DNA of 30,672 bases from Nephthysia sp036513515 (GTDB lineage Bacteria; Chloroflexota; Dormibacteria; Dormibacterales; Dormibacteraceae), in NCBI GenBank assembly GCA_036513515.1, contig DATBYW010000344.1, positions 1-30,672 on the forward strand, written 5' to 3'. The notes beneath the pieces were generated by a model that was not told the DNA's origin, did no database searches, and saw only the letters and a program-made list of their open reading frames with translations. Within the stretch, counting starts at the first letter, position 1. Each line of letters opens with the position of its first letter. This document shows positions 20,829-27,398 of this stretch, piece by piece. The position numbers were made by a program, and so were the translations under genes.

Positions 20829-22239
20829 GGGCGGTCCGGCAGCTGGGGAATGGGAAGCCGTGATCGGCATGGAGGTTCACGCGCAGCTGTCAACGCGCTC
20901 GAAGATGTTCTGTGGCTGCACGACCGACTACATCGGTGCGCCTCCCAACAGCACCGTCTGCGAGGTCTGCCTCGGAATGCCGGGAGTGCTCCCGGTGGCC
21001 AACGCGAAGGCCGTAGAGCAGGTGGTCAGGACCGCGCTCGCGCTGGAGTGCGAGATCTCTCGCCACACGAAGTTCGACCGTAAGAACTACTTCTATCCGG
21101 ACCTGCCCAAGGGCTATCAGATCAGCCAGTACGACATGCCCATGGCGCGATCCGGCCGGCTCAGCCTGGGCGATCGCGAGATTCGGATCACACGGGTCCA
21201 CCTGGAAGAGGACACGGGCAGGCTGGTGCATGCCGGCGACGCTCTGGAGACGGCCTCCGAATCCCTGGTGGACCTGAATCGGTCCGGCATGCCCCTGATG
21301 GAGATCGTCAGCGAGCCGGACCTGCGGAGCGCCGAGGAGGCGCGTGACTACGCGGTCGAGCTGCGGGGGATCCTGCGCGCGGTCGGAGCCTCCGAGGCGG
21401 ACATGGAGAAGGGTCAGCTGCGCGCCGAGGCCAACGTCTCTGTCCGGCCTCGCGGTTCACAGGAGCTCGGGGTGAAGACCGAGCTCAAGAACATCAACTC
21501 CTTTCGAGCCCTCCACAGAGCCGTGGCCTACGAGATCGAGAGGCAGGTGCGTGAGCTGGAGGGAGGCGGGCGAGTTGTGCAGGAGACGCGCGGATGGTCG
21601 GAATCCGAGCAGCGCACCTTCTCGCAGCGCTCCAAGGAGTTCGCCCAGGACTACCGGTACTTTCCGGAGCCGGACCTGCCGCCACTGGAGCTGCGGCCGG
21701 ATTGGGTCGAACGGCTGAGGGCTTCGCTGCCCGAACTTCCCGGCGAGCTGCGGAGCCGGCTGGCCGAGCAGTACGCCCTGTCCGCGTTCGACGTCGAACA
21801 GTTGAGCCAGGAGAGCGCCACTGCTCGCCTGTTCGAGCAGACGGTCGCGGCGGGGGCGCCTCCTAAACAGGCGGCCAACTGGATAATCGGCAATGCGCCT
21901 ACACTTGACGCGCAACGGCTGGCGGAGCTGATAGGGCTGGTTGTGGCCGGAACTATCAATCGGGAACAGGGAGTAAGGGTGCTCGAGGAGGCACAGGCGT
22001 CGGGCCGCGCGCCGGGCGCGGTCGTCCGGGAACTTGGCTTGGCCCAGGTGAGCGACGAAGCACAGCTAGGCGTGGTCGTCGAGCGTGTGATCGCCGAGAA
22101 CCCCAGGGCAGCCGCGGATTTCCGTTCCGGCAAGCAGCAGGCGCTGGGAGCTCTGCTGGCCGGGGTCAAGGAAGCTACCGGGGGAAGCGCCAACATGCGA
22201 CTGGCCGCCGAACTCCTGCGCCATCGTCTTATCCAATGA
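20818..22239 (+). CDS. gatB: Asp-tRNA(Asn)/Glu-tRNA(Gln) amidotransferase subunit B
   Basis: About 473 residues. GatB phosphorylates mischarged Glu-tRNA(Gln) or Asp-tRNA(Asn) and transfers ammonia from GatA. WEAVIGMEVHAQLSTRSKMFCGC begins the kinase-like cradle; with CEVCLGMPG it supplies the zinc cysteines. KNYFYPDLPKGYQISQYD, VHLEEDTGRL, DLNRSGMPLMEIVSEPDL and ELKNINSFRAL are GatB signatures. The C-terminal YqeY-like tail that contacts tRNA is present. ATG 20818 overlaps the end of gatA and has GAGG 9 bases upstream; ATG 20803 is an alternative adding 5 residues. It is the last gene of the gatCAB unit. Confidence 0.95.
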   Translation: MGAEGGPAAGEWEAVIGMEVHAQLSTRSKMFCGCTTDYIGAPPNSTVCEVCLGMPGVLPVANAKAVEQVVRTALALECEISRHTKFDRKNYFYPDLPKGYQISQYDMPMARSGRLSLGDREIRITRVHLEEDTGRLVHAGDALETASESLVDLNRSGMPLMEIVSEPDLRSAEEARDYAVELRGILRAVGASEADMEKGQLRAEANVSVRPRGSQELGVKTELKNINSFRALHRAVAYEIERQVRELEGGGRVVQETRGWSESEQRTFSQRSKEFAQDYRYFPEPDLPPLELRPDWVERLRASLPELPGELRSRLAEQYALSAFDVEQLSQESATARLFEQTVAAGAPPKQAANWIIGNAPTLDAQRLAELIGLVVAGTINREQGVRVLEEAQASGRAPGAVVRELGLAQVSDEAQLGVVVERVIAENPRAAADFRSGKQQALGALLAGVKEATGGSANMRLAAELLRHRLIQ

Positions 22240-22279
22240 GGCATTCGTACCGTATTGGCATGAAAGGGGAATCCGCCTG

Positions 22280-22849
22280 ATGGACGAGGGCGGCGACCTG
22301 GAGCTGGCCGAAGGGCTGGCTGCGGGCGACGTCGAGGCCTTGGCGCGTCTCTATGACAGCTACGGTGCGTTGGCGTACTCGGTGGCGCTGCGCGTCCTGG
22401 GTGATCCCGGTCGTGCTGAGGATGTGGTACAGGACTGCTTCCTGAAGCTCTGGAACAACGCGGAACGTTTTGATGCGAGGAGGGGGTCCCTGAGGACCTG
22501 GCTGATCACTGCGGTGCGTAACCGCTCGATCGACTATCTGCGCGGACGGGGAGCGCACGAGCGCCAGGAGCGCGAGATACCGCTGGACGCCGAGGCGTCC
22601 GGCCAGGGCTCGGATCCCTGGCATGAAGTGGCGACCGCGATCGAGCGCGACGTCATCAGGGAGGCTCTGGCGAGCTTGCCGGGTGAGCAGCGGCAGGCAG
22701 TGGAGCTCGCCTACTTCGGGGGCTACAGCCACCGCGAGATCGCCGAAATGATCCGTGTTCCGCTCAGCACCGTGAAGGGCCGCATGAGGCTGGCCCTAGA
22801 GAAGCTGCACTCCTATCTCCAGGCGCGAGGCCTTGTCTATGACGTATGA
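22280..22849 (+). CDS. ECF-type RNA polymerase sigma factor
   Basis: 189 residues. Region 2 is LARLYDSYGALAYSVALRVLGDPGRAEDVVQDCFLKLWNNAERFD...GSLRTWLITAVRNRSIDYLRGR, and region 4 is ALASLPGEQRQAVELAYFGGYSHREIAEMIRVPLSTVKGRMRLALEKL. It resembles the SigK/RpoE-like group paired with RskA anti-sigma factors. ATG 22280 has AAAGGGGA 9 bases upstream. It overlaps the anti-sigma gene by 11 bases, the standard layout for sigma/anti-sigma partners held in balance. It would direct RNA polymerase to a small stress regulon, probably including its own promoter. Confidence 0.95.
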   Translation: MDEGGDLELAEGLAAGDVEALARLYDSYGALAYSVALRVLGDPGRAEDVVQDCFLKLWNNAERFDARRGSLRTWLITAVRNRSIDYLRGRGAHERQEREIPLDAEASGQGSDPWHEVATAIERDVIREALASLPGEQRQAVELAYFGGYSHREIAEMIRVPLSTVKGRMRLALEKLHSYLQARGLVYDV

Positions 22850-23660
22850 CGAGCACGACGAGCTCGAGAGCAGCGTCGCTGCTTACGTCCTGGACGCCGC
22901 CGACGCCAGGGAGGGTGAGATGGCGCGTGCTCACATCGAGGGCTGCGCCGCCTGCCGGGAGCTGGCCCGACGGTTGACCCGGGCGGCGGTGGCTCTGCCT
23001 CTGGCGGCCGATGAGGTGAAGCCCCCGGAGCGGCTGCGTTCTCGGATCATGGCCGCCGCCGAAGCGGGGCCACCGGCCCACTCGGCGCCGGTCTCGTCCG
23101 CCCGGGTTCTGTCCATGGTCAGGGCGTCTCGGCGGTCGCTGGACCCGACCCGGCCAGGCCGGGGCCTCCGCCGTCTCCTGGCTGCGGTGGCTGCGGTTCT
23201 GGTGCTGGCCGGGCTGGGCGGGATCGGAGCCCTCGCCATCAACCTGAAGCAGCAGCTGGACGAGCAGAACCGCAGGGTGGATCAGCTGAACTCGGATCTC
23301 AGCAAGGCGAAGCAGGTCTCTACGCCGGGCCCGATCTACCACACGCTCAACGGCTCTGGGCCCCTGGCCGGTGCGAGTGGCGCCGTGACTTCGCAGCCGA
23401 ACAACCAGCCGGGGATCATCTTCGACTTCAACGGGCTGCCGCAGCTGCCTCCGGGAAAGGTTTACGAGGTGTGGCTGATCGACGGCAACAACGTCGCCTC
23501 CAGGGTGGCCGTCTTCAGGCCCGACGCCTTCGGCTCGTACCGGGTGGTGTCGAACAAATCCCTCTCCGGAGTGAAGATCGTGGCGGTCACCGTCGAGAAC
23601 GGCCCGAACGGCGTCGACAAGCCAACCCAGACTCCACCACTGGCCGGCAAGGTCGCCTAG
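22839..23660 (+). CDS. RskA-type membrane anti-sigma factor
   Basis: 273 residues from ATG 22839 (GAGG 8 bases upstream); TTG 22833 is an in-frame alternative. The N-terminal cytoplasmic part has a zinc anti-sigma motif, HIEGCAACREL (His-x3-Cys-x2-Cys). A single transmembrane helix (LLAAVAAVLVLAGLGGIGALAI) is followed by a heptad-like stretch LKQQLDEQNRRVDQLNSDLSKAK. The extracytoplasmic RskA domain then reads FDFNGLPQLPPGKVYEVWLIDG and ends VTVENGPNGVDKPTQTPPLAG. It should hold the ECF factor at the membrane until regulated proteolysis releases it. The signal is unknown. Confidence 0.93.
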   Translation: MTYDEHDELESSVAAYVLDAADAREGEMARAHIEGCAACRELARRLTRAAVALPLAADEVKPPERLRSRIMAAAEAGPPAHSAPVSSARVLSMVRASRRSLDPTRPGRGLRRLLAAVAAVLVLAGLGGIGALAINLKQQLDEQNRRVDQLNSDLSKAKQVSTPGPIYHTLNGSGPLAGASGAVTSQPNNQPGIIFDFNGLPQLPPGKVYEVWLIDGNNVASRVAVFRPDAFGSYRVVSNKSLSGVKIVAVTVENGPNGVDKPTQTPPLAGKVA

Positions 23661-23667
23661 AGCCAGT

Positions 23668-23697
23668 CCTCCCCCTGCGGCGAGGGTGCGGGAAGGG
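23668..23697. repeat. Imperfect GC palindrome (REP-like family member, reverse orientation)
   Basis: The reverse complement reads CCCTTCCCGCACCCTCGCC and then GCAGGGGGAGG, matching the element at 14343-14373 at most positions. It lies 8 bases after the anti-sigma stop, consistent with an intergenic element or a terminator. Confidence 0.55.
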
Positions 23698-23723
23698 TTC
23701 CTCCAGGCAGATTCCGTCTTTCT

Positions 23724-23729
23724 TAGTCT
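23724..23729 (+). promoter_or_regulatory. -10 element (TAGTCT) for a leaderless PHP gene
   Basis: TAGTCT ends 7 bases before GTG 23737 and no Shine-Dalgarno sequence precedes it. This places the transcription start at or next to the start codon, and makes the PHP-methyltransferase pair a unit separate from the sigma operon. Confidence 0.45.
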
Positions 23730-23736
23730 TGGTGTT

Positions 23737-24537
23737 GTGCAGGGCGACGGTCACGTTCACAGCCAGTTTTCCTGGGACGCCCCACGGGGCGACATGGAGG
23801 CCACCTGCAGGCGTGCTGTGTCTCTAGGGCTGCCGGCCCTGGCCTTCACCGAGCACGCGGACTTCGTGGTGGGGGTGCACGAGGACCTGACGCCGCTCGA
23901 TCCCGCCTGCTACCTGGAGGAGGTCGAGCGCTGCCGGCGGCTCTTCCCGGACCTGCGCATCCTCAGTGGAGTGGAGCTGGGTGAGCCGCACCGGTATCCG
24001 GTGGAGGCGGCCGCGGTCCTGGCCTCGGGGGGCTTCGACCGGGTCCTGGGGTCGGTGCACTGCACCCCCTGGAACGATCGCCTGATGGACGGCAGTCAGC
24101 TGGATCGCCTGCCCTCGGCAGAGGCGCCGGCCTTCCTTCGGGCCTACTTCGCCGAGACGCTGGCGCTCGTGCAAAGCGTCGAGCCCTTCCAGGTGCTGGC
24201 CCACCTCGACTACCCCAAACGGTACTGGCCCCACGCGCAGCTGCCCTATCGAGAGGAGGATTTCGAAGAGGAGCTGCGGGCCGTGTTGCGGGCCGCAGCC
24301 CAGCGCGGCACCGTGCTGGAGGTGAACACGACCAGGGGATTGGACCCGCGACGAGGCCTCTGCCCCGGACCGACCACGCTCCGCTGGTGGGCCGAGCTCG
24401 GCGGCCCCGCCGTCTCCTTCGGAAGTGACGCCCACGACCCCGAGAAGATCGGCCTCGGCTTCGACCTTGCCGCCGACCTGGTGGAGGCCGCCGGCTTCAG
24501 GCCCAACGACGACCCCGCGGGTCTCTGGCTCAGGTGA
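23737..24537 (+). CDS. PHP-domain phosphoesterase, histidinol-phosphatase (HisJ)-like
   Basis: 266 residues from GTG 23737. An upstream frame extension to 23686 covers the repeat and promoter and has no homology. Metal ligands typical of a trinuclear PHP site are visible: GDGHVHSQFSWDA (HxH), FTEHADF, the Glu of GVELGEP, GSVHCTPWND, LAHLDYPKRY, and the terminal SFGSDAHDPEKIG. This layout matches HisJ/HisK histidinol-phosphate phosphatases, which make histidinol in histidine synthesis. No other his genes are in the window, so another phosphoester is possible. The stop overlaps the next start as GTGA. Confidence 0.87.
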   Translation: MQGDGHVHSQFSWDAPRGDMEATCRRAVSLGLPALAFTEHADFVVGVHEDLTPLDPACYLEEVERCRRLFPDLRILSGVELGEPHRYPVEAAAVLASGGFDRVLGSVHCTPWNDRLMDGSQLDRLPSAEAPAFLRAYFAETLALVQSVEPFQVLAHLDYPKRYWPHAQLPYREEDFEEELRAVLRAAAQRGTVLEVNTTRGLDPRRGLCPGPTTLRWWAELGGPAVSFGSDAHDPEKIGLGFDLAADLVEAAGFRPNDDPAGLWLR

Positions 24538-25778
24538 TCGTCCGCGCAGAGGCTCCCGCCCACGGCGGGGCCGTGATCGCTCATGACGAGGGCCGGACGC
24601 TGCTCGTCTACTACGCTCTGCCCGGAGAGCTGGTGGAAGCGGCTCCGCGCGGTCGCCAGGGCGGGCTCAAGGTCGCGCGCGTCGAACGGGTCCTCGAGCC
24701 CTCGGCCGACCGCGTCGAGCCGCCCTGCCCCCATTTCGGGGAGTGCGGCGGCTGCCAGTGGCAGCACGCACGCTACGAGCTCCAGCTCGCCCTCAAGCGC
24801 CGCATCGTTGAGGAGGCGTGGCGGCGAGCGGGGCTTCGGCTCCCGTCCGACACACCGGTCCTGGGGATGGAGGAGCCCTGGCGGTATCGCATCCGCGGGG
24901 AGTTCGAGGCCACCCGCAGGACCGGCCAGGCCATCGAGCTCGGCTTCCACGCGATGCGCTCGCACGCCGTGCTTCCGATCAGGACCTGCCCGATACACGA
25001 CGAGCGGATCGAGCGCGCCGCACTCGCCTTCGGACGGGCGCTCACCGAGCTGAACATCGGCGGCCTGAAAAGCCTGCTGCTCACCGTCGAGCCCACCGGC
25101 AAGGGCCTGCTGTGGCGAGCCCGCTACGAGCGGGGAGGTGGGGGCGAGGCCGACCTGGCGCTGGGCCGGCGCGTGGCCGAGCTGCTGCCTGATCTGGTGC
25201 TGCTCGACGATTCCATGCAGCTCGAGTTCTGGGGCCTCAGCTTCCGCGTGAGGAGCGACACCTTCGTGCAGACCAACTACAAGCAGATGCAGGTCCTCTA
25301 CAGCCTGGCCCTGGAGATGCTCGGGGCGGGGGAGAGCGACGCGGTGCTGGACCTCTATGCCGGCATCGGTACGCTCGGAATCCCGCTCGCCCGCTCAGCC
25401 AGAGCCGTTACCGCGGTCGAGGAGAACCCTGCCGCCGTACAGCTCTCCCGGCTGAACGCGAGGATCAACGGGACGGCGAACTTCCGTACCCTGCCAGGCC
25501 GGGTCGAGACCGCCTTGCGGAAGGTCCGGATGGGGGAGCACCAGGCTGCGATCCTGGACCCCCCGAGAGCGGGCTGCGACCCCGCCGCGCTGGCCGAGTT
25601 ACTCCGGGTGACGCCCGAGCGACTGGTCTACGTCAGCTGCGAGCCGTCGACTCACGCCCGCGATCTCGCCCTCCTGGTCCAGGGCGGCTACAGGCTGCGC
25701 CGCGCGGCGATTGTGGACATGTTTCCGCAGACCTACCACGTGGAATCAGTAGCGCTGCTGGAGAGGGCAGCCCGCTAG
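24534..25778 (+). CDS. TrmA/RumA-family RNA (uracil-5-)-methyltransferase
   Basis: 414 residues from GTG 24534, overlapping the previous stop as GTGA. It methylates C5 of uridine in tRNA or 23S rRNA using SAM. A short TRAM-like N-terminus (GGAVIAHDEGRTLLVYYALPGELVEA) is followed by iron-sulfur cysteines (PPCPHFGECGGCQWQHARY). The RNA-contact segment is TFVQTNYKQMQVLY, the SAM site DAVLDLYAGIGTLGIPLA, and the DPPRAGCDP motif and nucleophilic Cys in VYVSCEPSTHARDL complete the active site. The conserved iron-sulfur cysteines favour an RlmD/RlmCD-like rRNA enzyme, but the site is not provable here. Confidence 0.92.
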   Translation: MIVRAEAPAHGGAVIAHDEGRTLLVYYALPGELVEAAPRGRQGGLKVARVERVLEPSADRVEPPCPHFGECGGCQWQHARYELQLALKRRIVEEAWRRAGLRLPSDTPVLGMEEPWRYRIRGEFEATRRTGQAIELGFHAMRSHAVLPIRTCPIHDERIERAALAFGRALTELNIGGLKSLLLTVEPTGKGLLWRARYERGGGGEADLALGRRVAELLPDLVLLDDSMQLEFWGLSFRVRSDTFVQTNYKQMQVLYSLALEMLGAGESDAVLDLYAGIGTLGIPLARSARAVTAVEENPAAVQLSRLNARINGTANFRTLPGRVETALRKVRMGEHQAAILDPPRAGCDPAALAELLRVTPERLVYVSCEPSTHARDLALLVQGGYRLRRAAIVDMFPQTYHVESVALLERAAR

Positions 25779-25824
25779 GACACTAGCCATTCCTCGCGGC
25801 CGGGGGACGGAACCGACTGACCGG

Positions 25825-26109
25825 TCAGATCTCGATCTGGGAACGGACGAACTGGTCCACGAGCGGGGCCAGCTCGGCCCGGAGCCGGTTGTGCTCCGGG
25901 TCGGCATCGTAGGCCCGATAGGCTTCGGCACTCTCCAGGTCGGCGATTAGCGTGTAGTCCCAGTTGCCAGGCCTGAGGCCTTGGTCGGCGCCTGTCCAGA
26001 AGCCGATACGCCCGGGGACAACCATCGCTTCGAGCGCCGCGAGAATCTCCGCCATACGGCCGGAGTCGTGGCCGTCCCGGGCCTTGATGACAAGGACGCT
26101 GCGGATCAC
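25825..26109 (-). CDS. Dabb-family (stress-responsive alpha/beta barrel) protein
   Basis: 94 residues: MIRSVLVIKARDGHD, a helix GRMAEILAALEAM, GNWDYTLIADLESAEAYRAYDADPEHNRLRAELAPLVDQFVRSQIEI. This is the dimeric ferredoxin-like Dabb fold, whose members usually end in the same pattern with a central HPxH/DPEHN segment. GTG 26109 overlaps the stop of the upstream aminotransferase gene as GTGA, so it is the second gene of a coupled pair. The function of most family members is unknown. It ends convergently with the methyltransferase gene, 46 bases away. Confidence 0.88.
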   Translation of the reverse strand: MIRSVLVIKARDGHDSGRMAEILAALEAMVVPGRIGFWTGADQGLRPGNWDYTLIADLESAEAYRAYDADPEHNRLRAELAPLVDQFVRSQIEI

Positions 26110-27299
26110 CCTGGTCCGGCTGCGTCCTCCGGTACCGCGGCAAGCTGGGCGACGAGCTCGCAGAGGCGCCCGACGCCCTCTCTGAGGTCTTCGTCGGAGG
26201 ATGCAAGGCTGATCCGAACAGCCTCCCGAGCCACGGTGCCGAAGGCGCTGCCGGGAGCGACCGCGACCCCGCGCTCCTCGAGGAGGCGCATCGCGAAGGT
26301 TCGGGAGTCGAGCCCGCTTGGTGCCACGCTGGCCAGGATGTAGAACGCGCCTCCCGGCACGGTGAGGAGTAAGCCTGCTTCTTTGAGAAGGTCGACAACC
26401 AGGTCGCGGCGGCGGCGGTAAGCCTCAACCATCGCCGTCACGCAGTCCTGAGGACCGTCCAGGGCGGCCTCCGCCGCCTTCTGCGAGATGGTCGACGGGC
26501 AGGAGTTGGTCGCCTCGAGGACCTTGACCATGGTGTCCAGGACGCGAGCAGGGCCGGTCGCGTAGCCCAGGCGCCAGCCGGTCATTGCGTAGGACTTGCT
26601 GAAAGTGAAAGCCGAGACCACGCGCTCGGGGTCGGCGAAGGCGGCCAGCGAGGGGGCGACGGCTTCGCCGTCGAGCATGATCTGGTCATAGCACTCGTCG
26701 CTCAGCAGCCAGAGGCCGTGGCGCTGGGCGAAGTCTCCGAGCGCGCGCAGTGTGGCCGGAGGATAGACGGCGCCGGTGGGGTTGTTGGGGCTGTTGACGA
26801 CAAGGACGCGGCTTCGGGGCGTCAGCAGCGTCTCCAGCCGGTCGAGGTCGGGAAGGAAGCCCAGCTCGGCCGGGCACGGATAGAAGACCGTGCGGGCGTG
26901 CGCGCCCGCGGCCATGATCGTGTAGTTCGGCCAGTGCGGGTCCGGCAGCAGCAGCTCGTCGTCCGGGTTGCAGAGGACGGATACGGCGGCCGCGATCACG
27001 CCCACGCCTCCGGGGCCGCAGACCACCTGAGCAGGATCGCTGGCGATGCCGTTCACCCGCTGCAGCTTCATGGCCAGGCGTTCTCGCAGACTGGGCAGGC
27101 CGGAGGTCTGGGTGTAGAAGGTCCAGCCCTCGTCGATGGCCCGCTTGGCTGCCTCCGACACGTGCGCCGGGGTCCTGAAGTCGGGCTGCCCAACCTCCAG
27201 CCGTATGGTCCCCGGCCGCCCGGCGGCGAGATTCGAAATTTCACGGATGCCCGAATGCCCGACTTCGGTAAGAGCGCTCGATAGCGGCAGCAGGCGCAC
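26106..27299 (-). CDS. Class I/II PLP-dependent aminotransferase (AspC-like)
   Basis: 397 residues from GTG 27299; the frame stays open farther upstream but that part is antisense to dnaE. It transfers amino groups between an amino acid (aspartate, alanine or similar) and a 2-oxo acid. SNLAAGRPGTIRLEVGQPDFRTP begins the fold. CGPGGVGVIAAAVSVLCNP, NSPNNPTGAVYPP, LLSDECYDQIML and the PLP-lysine motif TFSKSYAMTGWRLGYATG are typical of class I, and the substrate arginine lies near AVRISLAS. A TACACT -10 candidate (27314 down to 27309) lies 9 bases from the GTG, with no Shine-Dalgarno sequence. Divergent from dnaE; coupled to the Dabb gene. Confidence 0.93.
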   Translation of the reverse strand: MRLLPLSSALTEVGHSGIREISNLAAGRPGTIRLEVGQPDFRTPAHVSEAAKRAIDEGWTFYTQTSGLPSLRERLAMKLQRVNGIASDPAQVVCGPGGVGVIAAAVSVLCNPDDELLLPDPHWPNYTIMAAGAHARTVFYPCPAELGFLPDLDRLETLLTPRSRVLVVNSPNNPTGAVYPPATLRALGDFAQRHGLWLLSDECYDQIMLDGEAVAPSLAAFADPERVVSAFTFSKSYAMTGWRLGYATGPARVLDTMVKVLEATNSCPSTISQKAAEAALDGPQDCVTAMVEAYRRRRDLVVDLLKEAGLLLTVPGGAFYILASVAPSGLDSRTFAMRLLEERGVAVAPGSAFGTVAREAVRISLASSDEDLREGVGRLCELVAQLAAVPEDAAGPG

Positions 27300-27330
27300 C
27301 AAATCGCCAGTGTAAAGCGCCAGGCGGGGC

Positions 27331-27345
27331 GGCCCCCGAGGGGCC
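27331..27345. other. GGCCCC/GGGGCC hairpin between divergent promoters
   Basis: GGCCCC (27331-27336) pairs with GGGGCC (27340-27345) around a 3-base loop in the 99-bp gap between the aminotransferase and dnaE starts. TAAAAT (27356-27361) is a candidate dnaE -10, giving a leader of about 30 bases with AAAGGA at 27380-27385 as a distant ribosome site. Confidence 0.35.
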
Positions 27346-27398
27346 CCCAACCCTCTAAAATGCAGGAGCCCGCCCAAGCAAAGGATCAGCCGCGCCCG

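Noticed and set aside
25817..25828. 12-bp palindrome CTGACCGGTCAG at the end of the Dabb gene
   Set aside because: Overlaps the Dabb stop in a 46-bp convergent gap, has no T-run or loop, and is short enough to be chance in GC-rich DNA.
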